Source: JANLSO01 sp031362405
GTDB lineage: Bacteria > Actinomycetota > Thermoleophilia > Miltoncostaeales > Miltoncostaeaceae
Assembly: GCA_031362405.1 (NCBI GenBank)
Contig: JANLSO010000051.1
Location: 1 to 41,046 of the forward strand
Length of the DNA: 41,046 nt
Direction of reading: 5' to 3'
Shown here: in pieces, positions 26,750-33,481 of the stretch
Numbering within the stretch: the first letter of the stretch is position 1
How the letters are laid out: every line of letters begins with the position of its first letter
Translations under genes and position numbers: made by a program
Notes under the pieces: model-generated
What the model saw: only the letters and a program-made list of their open reading frames with translations
The model's database searches: none
Told to the model about the DNA's origin: nothing

Positions 26750-27154
26750 GTGGCGCGACTGATTGATATCGAAGGTATCGGCGATGCGAGTGCCGAGGCC
26801 CTGCGCGGGGCCGGTGTCGGCAGCGTCGTAGCATTGCTCGCGGCGGGGGGAAGCGCGAAGGGTCGGGCGGCGTTGGCGAAGAGTTCCGGCGTCTCAGAGA
26901 AGCTGATCCTTCGCTGGGTGAACCACGCTGACCTGATGCGGATCATGGGCGTTGGAGGCCAGTTCGCCGAGCTGCTCGAGGCCGCAGGCGTCGACAGCGT
27001 ACCCGAGCTTGGCGCGCGCCGGGCCGACTCTCTGACGGCCAAGCTGGGAACAACGAACGCGGAGAAGCAGCTGACGCGTCGGGTACCGACCGAGACGATG
27101 GTCAGCGGCTGGGTCGCCGAGGCAAAGAGTATGAAGCGGGCTGTCAGCCACTGA
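26750..27154 (+). CDS. DUF4332 helix-hairpin-helix protein
   Basis: A 134-residue protein made of tandem helix-hairpin-helix motifs: IDIEGIGDASAEALRGAGVG, then IMGVGGQFAELLEAAGVDSV, with LKILRWVNHADLMRI-like connections (LILRWVNHADLM). This is the DUF4332 pattern. HhH motifs usually bind DNA or other macromolecules without sequence specificity, but the family role is unknown. GTG at 26750 follows GGGGGGA at a good distance. It converges on the PaaI-like gene, 12 bases apart. Confidence 0.8.
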   Translation: MARLIDIEGIGDASAEALRGAGVGSVVALLAAGGSAKGRAALAKSSGVSEKLILRWVNHADLMRIMGVGGQFAELLEAAGVDSVPELGARRADSLTAKLGTTNAEKQLTRRVPTETMVSGWVAEAKSMKRAVSH

Positions 27155-27166
27155 TCGCGCGGCGAC

Positions 27167-27592
27167 CTATCGCGCGGCGAGAAGCAGCTGCGTGCAGCGA
27201 AACAGGGCGATTGTTCGGCCACCGGGGCCGGTCACCATGGCATCCCATACCTGGGTGGTCCGGCCCCCGTGCACTCTGCGCGCCTCGCAGTCGAGCGTGC
27301 CCGCGGTCGCGGTGCCCAGAAAGTTCGTCTTCAGCTCGATCGTCGTAAAGCCGGGCGAATCCTCCGGTAGGCCGAGGAAGCAGCCGAAGCCGCAGGCCGT
27401 ATCGGCGAGAGCGACGACCGCGGCCGCGTGCAGGTAGCCATTCGGCGCCATCAGCCGCGCGGCGATCGGAAGCCGAACGCGGATGCTCGTATCGTCGACG
27501 CCGACGACCTCCACCCCGACCAGGCCCACCAGCCCCACGGAGGCCTGTTCGACGAGATGGGCCAGACGCTGCGTCGGTGAGCGCTCGATCAG
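27167..27592 (-). CDS. PaaI-type hotdog thioesterase
   Basis: A 141-residue hotdog-fold thioesterase. Signature parts are RLMAPNGYLHAAAVVALADT, with the N-G-x-x-H core, FGCFLGLPEDSPGFTTIELK and TNFLGTATAGTLDCEARRVH then GGRTTQVWDAMV. PaaI-like enzymes cleave acyl-CoA thioesters; the substrate is unknown. No ATG, GTG or TTG precedes the conserved N-terminal helix. A CTG at 27592 overlaps the TGA of the upstream gene (CTGA, 27589-27592) as ATGA would and is the best candidate start. It is the last gene of a leftward four-gene cluster. Confidence 0.78.
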   Translation of the reverse strand: MIERSPTQRLAHLVEQASVGLVGLVGVEVVGVDDTSIRVRLPIAARLMAPNGYLHAAAVVALADTACGFGCFLGLPEDSPGFTTIELKTNFLGTATAGTLDCEARRVHGGRTTQVWDAMVTGPGGRTIALFRCTQLLLAAR

Positions 27593-27945
27593 GGCGCCTC
27601 GACGACCAAGACCAGCCGGCCGGCGCGCGCCTCGAGCACGAGAGCGCCCGCACGGAACACCTCGCCGTCGTTCTCGACGTACCGAAGCACGGAGTGCGCC
27701 CCGCGCAACTGCGGCTCGGCCCACTCCCGGTGCGCCCGGGGCGCGAGCGTCAACGCCGCCGCGGCGAAGGCGGCGGCGTCCGAAGGCCCCTCGGCCCGGC
27801 CGGTGGCGGAAAGCCACACGCCATGGTCGGCGAGCATCTGCGCAAGGCTCGCCGCGTCACCGCGGCGGGCCGCCGTGAGAGCCGCGGCGACCGTCTCGGC
27901 GCTGGCCTGCTCGCGGTCTGCGTCGGTCGGGTGACCGCGGCTCAC
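27589..27945 (-). CDS. NTF2-like (SnoaL-type) protein
   Basis: A 118-residue protein resembling the NTF2/SnoaL fold: an opening helical part with VAAALTAARRGDAASLAQML, then ADHGVWLSATGRAEGPSDAA, HSVLRYVENDGEVF and RLVLVVEAP, reminiscent of the C-terminal domain of some ECF sigma factors. The role is unknown; the fold often binds small hydrophobic molecules. GTG at 27945 starts it, 4 bases after the stop of the upstream gene, and its stop overlaps the thioesterase start. Confidence 0.6.
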   Translation of the reverse strand: MSRGHPTDADREQASAETVAAALTAARRGDAASLAQMLADHGVWLSATGRAEGPSDAAAFAAAALTLAPRAHREWAEPQLRGAHSVLRYVENDGEVFRAGALVLEARAGRLVLVVEAP

Positions 27946-27949
27946 GCGA

Positions 27950-28309
27950 TCAGCCCGGGAAACTCACCGGCTCGACAGATCGCTCGAAATACGGCCGCAG
28001 CTCGAGTGGCAGAAGGGTCTCGCCACCGTCAACGATCGCGGCAAGTATCTCGAAACGTTCGTCGCGGGCGCTCTCGGACAGCGCGTTCCAGCCCTCGGCC
28101 TCCTTCTCACGATCACCCGCGAGGTCGGCCATGGTCATCGCGATCTTCTCGGTCGCTCGCGGCCGTGCAAGAAGGGCGTGCGCGTCGACCATCAGCACCA
28201 ACCGGATCCACGGCTGGCCACCGTAGGTGCGCGCGTGCTTCATCCACTCCGGTGGCATGTGCTCGGTGAGCGAATCGAGCAGGGCGTTCCAGCCATCGGC
28301 TTCCGGCAC
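27950..28309 (-). CDS. Conserved-looking protein, unknown function
   Basis: A 119-residue protein with no recognised domain. It has two repeats of a GWNAL-type motif (ADGWNALLDSLTEHM at 4-18 and AEGWNALSESARDE at about 71-84), a central hydrophobic helix (IRLVLMVDAHALLAR) and no signal peptide. GTG at 28309 overlaps the SHOCT stop by one base (TAGTG), and it ends 4 bases before the NTF2-like gene starts, so it clearly belongs to the leftward operon. Confidence 0.55.
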   Translation of the reverse strand: MPEADGWNALLDSLTEHMPPEWMKHARTYGGQPWIRLVLMVDAHALLARPRATEKIAMTMADLAGDREKEAEGWNALSESARDERFEILAAIVDGGETLLPLELRPYFERSVEPVSFPG

Positions 28310-28584
28310 TAGAGGCGCTCCATGAGTTGGGATTTCTTCGCGGTGAACTCGGCCTCGCTGATGTGGCCTTCGTCGCGGAGTTTGGCGAGCTGGCGGATCG
28401 CTTCGAATGGGTCGGCGACGACGGTTGCCTCCGACGCGCCGGGCGAGGCTGTGGGCTCGCCACCGACAAAGCGGGTGAGGTCCCCGACCGCTTCTTTGAC
28501 CAGTTTTGTGGCCTGTTCCGCGGCCCGGCCAAGCTCGTCGACCATCTCGCGTACCGCGCGGCGCATCTCGTCTTGTTCATTCAT
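28309..28584 (-). CDS. SHOCT domain protein
   Basis: A 91-residue protein. The N-terminal half is charged and helical (EMRRAVREMVDELGRAAEQA), the middle is low in order, and the C-terminus is a SHOCT motif: DPFEAIRQLAKLRDEGHISE then AEFTAKKSQLMERL. SHOCT tails are short oligomerisation elements found on many unrelated proteins. It is first in the leftward four-gene cluster and divergent from the MarR gene 56 bases away, so MarR may regulate it. Confidence 0.8.
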   Translation of the reverse strand: MNEQDEMRRAVREMVDELGRAAEQATKLVKEAVGDLTRFVGGEPTASPGASEATVVADPFEAIRQLAKLRDEGHISEAEFTAKKSQLMERL

Positions 28585-28640
28585 GCCGTCAGCTTAGCGG
28601 CCGGTCGTGGGAGGGGTCCCGGGTGCTACTTTTCGCCGTG

Positions 28641-29162
28641 ATGAACGAGGAGCGAACACTTGCCGATCAGCGTGCGTGTCTGGCGCGCATGGCCGCCGAT
28701 GCCCTCGTCTCGGTGGCGACCTGCGTCGAGCGCGACCTCGATCGCCATGCCTCTGCATACGGAATCTCCGACGCCAAGCTCGAAGTGCTCGAAGTACTGT
28801 CGTGCTGTTCGGGCCGGCGCGCGTGTCTTTACGCCCTGGGCGATCGCCTCGGCGTAACGCGGCCGAACATCACCAAGCTCGTTGACGGCCTTGAACGTTC
28901 AGGGCTCGTGAAACGCATGCCACATCCCGACGACCGGCGGATGGTGCAGGCACAGCTCACCCAGGAAGGTGCAGCCCTGGCGAACCGGGCACTGCCCGGA
29001 CGCGTGGTGCGCATCGAACGCCTCTGGGAGCAGCTCGATCCCGACGAACTCGAGGCCCTGGTGAGGCTGCTTCAGCGTGCCGCCGGACCGGCGCGCGCGC
29101 GGATCTCTCCGCCGGAACGTCCGATGACTGCCGCAAGTGGGCATCGTCTTCGCGCGGGATGA
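28641..29162 (+). CDS. MarR family transcription regulator
   Basis: A 173-residue winged-helix regulator of the MarR family: N-terminal dimerisation helix (LADQRACLARMAADALVSVA), DNA-recognition helix region LGDRLGVTRPNITKLVDGLE, and the wing DDRRMVQAQLTQEG with the family's conserved D-x-R. It has no cysteine pair in the sensing position other than CCSGRRAC (about 52-58), which could make it redox-sensitive, but this is speculative. ATG at 28641 is used; a GTG is adjacent at 28638. Divergent from the SHOCT operon, a likely target. Confidence 0.85.
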   Translation: MNEERTLADQRACLARMAADALVSVATCVERDLDRHASAYGISDAKLEVLEVLSCCSGRRACLYALGDRLGVTRPNITKLVDGLERSGLVKRMPHPDDRRMVQAQLTQEGAALANRALPGRVVRIERLWEQLDPDELEALVRLLQRAAGPARARISPPERPMTAASGHRLRAG

Positions 29163-29201
29163 GATTGGGGGCTGGCCGCGCGGGTAGACAGGCCGGGGCT
29201 C

Positions 29202-30944
29202 GTGAACGATCCTCGCGTCACGGGACACGCCGACGATGCGTACGGCAAGGGGAACGATCCGAGGCGGATGACAGACGCCGAACCGAGCCAACCGAGTCAC
29301 CGCGCTGCACGCCCCGGCAGCGAGGTCGATCGCGGGCGCGAGGACTTTCGGCGACGATCCTGGGCGGGCGCGTACGAGGCGCTTTCCCGTGCCGACCAAA
29401 TGACGCCACTTGGGCCCGACGACCTCGAACTGTTGGCGATGTCCGCGTATCTGACGGGTCGCGACGATGACTATCTGTCTGCACTCGAGCGGGCCCACCA
29501 CGCGCATCTGAGCGTTGACGCCGCTGAGCGTGCCGTGCGTTGCGCGTTCTGGTTGGGGCTGCGCCTTGCGTCAAGGGGCGAGAACGGGCGGGCCAACGGC
29601 TGGCTTGCGCGTGCCCGGCGATCGCTCGAGCACGCGGGACGCGACTGCGCTGAGCACGGTTATCTGCTGCTACCGACGGCGCAGCAGCAGCTCGACGCAG
29701 GCGATTGCGCCGCCGCCCACGCCACCGCGGCGCAGGCCGCCGAGATCGGCAACCGATTCGGGGAAGTAGACCTGATCGCCTGCGCCCGACATCTGCAGGG
29801 CCGCGCCCTCATGCAGCACGGGCAGATCGCGCCGGGACTCGCACTGCTGGACGAGGTCATGGTCGTCGTCGCACGCGGGAATCTATCGCCGCTCGTCACA
29901 GGCCTGATCTATTGCAGCGTGATCGAAGGGTGCCAGGAGGTATTCGCCCTGGATCGGTCCCGCGAGTGGACTTCCGCCCTGGGGCAATGGTGCGAGGAGC
30001 AGCCCGAGATGGTCGCCTTTTCCGGCGTCTGCCGGGTGCATCGCGCGGAAATTCTGCAAATGCGCGGTGAGTGGTCGCAGGCGATCGACGAGGCGCGGGG
30101 CGCCCACGCGCGTAGCCATCGCGCCGGCAACGCGAGCGCGGTAGCCGCGGCGCTCTACCAGCAGGGGGAGGTCCACCGCCTGAGAGGCGACTTTGCTCCG
30201 GCCGAGAAGGCGTACCGCGATGCGAGCCGGGCCGGGCAGGATCCACAGCCGGGCCTTGCACTGATGCGACTGGCCCAAGGTAGACGTGGCGTGGCGGCCG
30301 CAGGGATCCGCCGCGCGGCTGGCGGGGTGACGGATCGTCTCCAAAGGGTGCGTCTGCTGCCCGCGTTCATCGAGGTCCTGCTCGCCGCAGGTGACATCGA
30401 GGACGCGCGCGGCGCCTCTTTCGAGCTGGAGGAGATCGCCCAGAGCGTGCGCACCGCCCCTCTGGACGCAATGGCCGCGCACGGTCGCGGTGCGGTCGAG
30501 CTGGCCGAAGGCGACATCGCCACCTCGCTCGCCTCGCTGCGCCGCGCGTGGACGGTGTGGCATCGGGTTGAAGCGCCGTACCCGGCCGCGCGCGTCCGCG
30601 TTCTCGTTGGGTTGGCCTGCCGCGAACTCGGCGACGACGAAGGCTTCGGGCTCGAACTCGACGCCGCTCGCGCCGCGTTCGCGCATTTGGGGGCACTACC
30701 CGACCTTGCGCGAGTCGATGCGCTGATCCGCGGCGCGACGACAGAGCGTCGAGATCGCGTGACGGCGCGCGAGCGGCAGGTGCTGCGCCTGGTCGCCGTG
30801 GGAAAAACGAACCGAGCCATTGCGGACGAGCTTTTTCTGAGTGAGAAGACGGTTGACAGGCACGTGAGCAACATCCTCGCCAAGCTGGATGTCCCGTCGC
30901 GCAGCGCGGCGACTGCGTATGCATATACGCATGATCTCGTCTGA
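29202..30944 (+). CDS. TPR-containing LuxR family regulator
   Basis: A 580-residue regulator. Residues about 50-510 are helical repeats of TPR type, with runs such as LALLDEVMVVVARGN, AEKAYRDASRAGQDPQPG and RGAVELAEGDIATSLASL. The C-terminal 65 residues are a LuxR/GerE helix-turn-helix: TARERQVLRLVAVGKTNRAI then ADELFLSEKTVDRHVSNIL. Unlike MalT-type proteins there is no ATP-binding P-loop domain. GTG at 29202 gives the longest product; ATG at 29268 is an in-frame alternative and the N-terminal 45 residues are not conserved-looking. A 17-bp palindrome follows the stop. Confidence 0.82.
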   Translation: MNDPRVTGHADDAYGKGNDPRRMTDAEPSQPSHRAARPGSEVDRGREDFRRRSWAGAYEALSRADQMTPLGPDDLELLAMSAYLTGRDDDYLSALERAHHAHLSVDAAERAVRCAFWLGLRLASRGENGRANGWLARARRSLEHAGRDCAEHGYLLLPTAQQQLDAGDCAAAHATAAQAAEIGNRFGEVDLIACARHLQGRALMQHGQIAPGLALLDEVMVVVARGNLSPLVTGLIYCSVIEGCQEVFALDRSREWTSALGQWCEEQPEMVAFSGVCRVHRAEILQMRGEWSQAIDEARGAHARSHRAGNASAVAAALYQQGEVHRLRGDFAPAEKAYRDASRAGQDPQPGLALMRLAQGRRGVAAAGIRRAAGGVTDRLQRVRLLPAFIEVLLAAGDIEDARGASFELEEIAQSVRTAPLDAMAAHGRGAVELAEGDIATSLASLRRAWTVWHRVEAPYPAARVRVLVGLACRELGDDEGFGLELDAARAAFAHLGALPDLARVDALIRGATTERRDRVTARERQVLRLVAVGKTNRAIADELFLSEKTVDRHVSNILAKLDVPSRSAATAYAYTHDLV

Positions 30945-30948
30945 CGCG

Positions 30949-30984
30949 CGTGAGGTGATGGGTGGTCCCACCCATCACCTCACG
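30949..30984. terminator. 17-bp perfect hairpin
   Basis: CGTGAGGTGATGGGTGG (30949-30965) pairs with its exact complement (30968-30984), leaving a two-base centre. It starts 5 bases after the LuxR stop. As a hairpin it is a strong terminator without U-tract; as double-stranded DNA it could be a binding site for a dimer upstream of the methyltransferase. Confidence 0.6.
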
Positions 30985-31064
30985 GACGGGATTGGGTAGT
31001 CCGCCCGACGCGCAGCCGGCACCCCGAACGTACGGTGAACCCCCGATCAACAGGGGAGCCCGCC

Positions 31065-31895
31065 ATGACCGTTCACGACAGGACGACGCAAAGCGCCTGG
31101 GACACGATCGCCGAGGGGTACGACCGGACGAACACACCCACGCAGATGTGGCTCGGCGATGAAGGGCTTCGTCGCGCTGGCGTGAGTGCCGGCATGACGT
31201 TTCTCGACGTCGCGGCCGGTAGCGGTGCACTGAGCATTCCGGCCGCGCGCCTAGGTGCGCACGTGCTGGCCACGGACCAGTCGCCCGCGATGCTCGAGCG
31301 ACTCGCCGCGCGAGCGCGCGCGGAGGGGCTGAAAATCGAAACGCGTGTCATGGACGGCCACGCGCTCGATCTCCGCGACGACACCTTCGATGTCGCCGGT
31401 TCGCAGTTCGGCGTGATGCTCTTCCCGGATATGCCTCGCGGGATCCGCGAGTTGGCGCGCGTCGTCAAACCGCGGGGACGTGTGCTGATGAGCGTCTACG
31501 GCAACCCGCACGAGATCGAGTTCCTCGGCTTGTTCGTCGGCGCCATCCGGTCGGTGATCCCGAGCTTCGAAGGTCCACCGATGGATCCCCTTCCGCTGCC
31601 GTTTCAGCTACACGACCCCGAAAGGCTCCGCCATGAACTCGCCGCGGCCGGCCTTCGCGCGATCAGCGTCGAGACCATCACGGAGAGAACGCTGTTCGCG
31701 TCAGGGAAGGAGCTGTGGGACTGGTTGATTCACAGCAATCCGATCGTCGGGGACATCCTCGGCGAGCTGGACGTGACGGACGATCAGATGGTCGGGGTCA
31801 GGAATGCGCTTGACGAAATGCTCCGTCAGCGCGCCGATGGGAGTGGCGCGGCGGCGTTGACCAACCCGATAAACATCGCCTGCGGAACCAAGTGA
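31065..31895 (+). CDS. Class I SAM-dependent methyltransferase
   Basis: A 276-residue methyltransferase of the UbiE/Methyltransf_11 type. Motif I FLDVAAGSGAL is at about 46-56, the acidic ribose binder is in VLATDQSPAML, and post-I motifs are MDGHALDLRDDTFDVAGSQF and LARVVKPRGRVLMSVYG. The C-terminal half probably shapes the substrate pocket; the substrate is unknown. ATG at 31065 follows AGGGGAG at a good distance, better than the upstream GTG at 31035. Convergent with citrate synthase across a shared terminator. Confidence 0.82.
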   Translation: MTVHDRTTQSAWDTIAEGYDRTNTPTQMWLGDEGLRRAGVSAGMTFLDVAAGSGALSIPAARLGAHVLATDQSPAMLERLAARARAEGLKIETRVMDGHALDLRDDTFDVAGSQFGVMLFPDMPRGIRELARVVKPRGRVLMSVYGNPHEIEFLGLFVGAIRSVIPSFEGPPMDPLPLPFQLHDPERLRHELAAAGLRAISVETITERTLFASGKELWDWLIHSNPIVGDILGELDVTDDQMVGVRNALDEMLRQRADGSGAAALTNPINIACGTK

Positions 31896-31897
31896 GT

Positions 31898-31930
31898 CGC
31901 TCTCCCGGGGCGCGCGGCCCCGGGAGAGCG
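31898..31930. terminator. Bidirectional terminator hairpin
   Basis: CGCTCTCCCGGGGC (31898-31911) pairs perfectly with GCCCCGGGAGAGCG (31917-31930), loop of 5 bases. It fills the short gap between the methyltransferase stop and the citrate synthase stop, so it can serve both. Confidence 0.75.
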
Positions 31931-31937
31931 CGAGGCT

Positions 31938-33224
31938 CTAGCGCTTGCCGATCTCCACGTACTCGCGCTCGGGAGATCCGATGTAGATCTGCCGCGGGCG
32001 GGAGATCTTCTGATCCTTGTCGTGGATCATCTCCTGCCACTGGGCGACCCAGCCCGGGGTGCGGCCGATGGCGAACAGCACCGTGAACATCTCCGACGGC
32101 ATACCGAGCGCTTCGTAGATGAGACCCGAATAGAAGTCGACGTTCGGGTAGAGGCGCCGCTTCACGAAGTACTCGTCGGCGAGTGCGATCTTCTCGAGCT
32201 CGATGGCGATCTTCAGCAGCGGGTTGACCCCGGTGACCTCGAAGACGTCGTCGCAGGCCTTCTTGATGATCGTCGCGCGCGGATCGAAGTTCTTGTAGAC
32301 CCGGTGGCCGAAGCCCATCAGGCGCTCGTTACCCGCCTTGACGCCCTCCATGAAGGCCGGGATGTTCTCGACCTTCTCGATGCGCCGCAGCATGAGCAGC
32401 ACGGCCTCGTTCGCGCCACCGTGCAGCGGACCGTAGAGCGCGGCGATGCCGGCGGCCGTCGCCGAGTAGGGGTCGACCTGCGAGGAGCCCACGCTGCGCA
32501 CGGCCGACGTCGAGCAGTTCTGCTCGTGGTCGGCGTGGAGAATGAACAGCGTGTCGAGGGCTTTGACGATCCGTGGATCGGGCGTGTACTCCCTGGTGCC
32601 GATCTGGAAGAGCATCGCCAGGAAGTTCTCGGAGTACGAGCGGCTGTTGTCGGGGTAGATGAACGGCATACCCTGGCTGTGGCGGTAGGCCCAGGCGCCG
32701 AGGGTCGGCATCTTGGCGATCAGACGGACGATCTGCCGGTACTGATTGTCGGCATCCATGATGTCTTTGGCTTCGGGGTAGAATGTGCCCAGCGCCCCGA
32801 TGGTGGCCAGCAGCGCACCCATCGGGTGGCCGTCGTACCGAAAGCCCTCCATGAACGAGCGCACGTTCTCGTGCACGAACGTGTGGTGGGTGACGTCGTG
32901 TACCCACGTGTCGAGCTGCGGCTGGGTCGGCAGTTCACCGTTCAGAAGCAGATACGAGACCTCGAGGAACGAGCTCTTGTCGGCGAGCTGTTCGATCGGA
33001 TACCCGCGGTACTGCAAGATGCCGGCGTCACCGTCGAGAAACGTGATCGCACTGCGACACGAGGCGGTGTTCATGAACGCGGGGTCGTAGGTCATCAGGC
33101 CGAAATCCGCATCATCGACCTTGATCTGCCGCAGATCCGTCGCCCGGATCGTGCCTTCAGCGATCGGCAGCTCGTAGCTCTTGCCGGTGCGGTTATCGGT
33201 GACCGTCAGCGTGTCAGTGCTCAT
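31938..33224 (-). CDS. gltA: Citrate synthase
   Basis: A 428-residue type II citrate synthase, condensing oxaloacetate and acetyl-CoA at the entry of the TCA cycle. Active-site elements: HADHEQNCST (His233), YGPLHGGANE (His268), GFGHRVYKNFDPRA (His307) and the Asp in YPNVDFYSG. The N-terminal YDPAFMNTASCRSAITFLDG and ILQYRGYPIEQLA are also typical. ATG at 33224 lies behind AAGGGACGG. It stands alone, convergent with the methyltransferase. Confidence 0.95.
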   Translation of the reverse strand: MSTDTLTVTDNRTGKSYELPIAEGTIRATDLRQIKVDDADFGLMTYDPAFMNTASCRSAITFLDGDAGILQYRGYPIEQLADKSSFLEVSYLLLNGELPTQPQLDTWVHDVTHHTFVHENVRSFMEGFRYDGHPMGALLATIGALGTFYPEAKDIMDADNQYRQIVRLIAKMPTLGAWAYRHSQGMPFIYPDNSRSYSENFLAMLFQIGTREYTPDPRIVKALDTLFILHADHEQNCSTSAVRSVGSSQVDPYSATAAGIAALYGPLHGGANEAVLLMLRRIEKVENIPAFMEGVKAGNERLMGFGHRVYKNFDPRATIIKKACDDVFEVTGVNPLLKIAIELEKIALADEYFVKRRLYPNVDFYSGLIYEALGMPSEMFTVLFAIGRTPGWVAQWQEMIHDKDQKISRPRQIYIGSPEREYVEIGKR

Positions 33225-33481
33225 CCATCCGTCCCTTGTCACGGTTCGTCGCACGCGGGGGTGCCCAGTCCAAACGGGCGGAGTCTAATGGGCGAGCGGC
33301 GCCTCGGGCACGGTGTCTGTCGGTGATTCGGGGCCCGTATGCCCCTGGTGTTCACGCCGCGGCCACAGCGGCGTAACGCACCGCGCACGCCGGGCCGCCA
33401 CCCTGCGCCCGGAGACCCCAGCCCCCGGGGCGGGTCGCTGGGAGCGGACAGCCCCGGGCACGACCGCCAGGAGATGGCCTG
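33225..33481. other. Divergent promoter region of citrate synthase and the glycosyltransferase operon
   Basis: 257 bases without a convincing gene, rich in GC. It must contain two outward promoters. A ribosome binding site AGGAG at 33469-33473 stands 8 bases before the TTG start of the rightward operon. No clear operator palindrome was seen. Confidence 0.5.

Noticed and set aside
32022..33326. Rightward open frame of more than 430 codons
   Set aside because: Antisense shadow of citrate synthase; no domain sequence.
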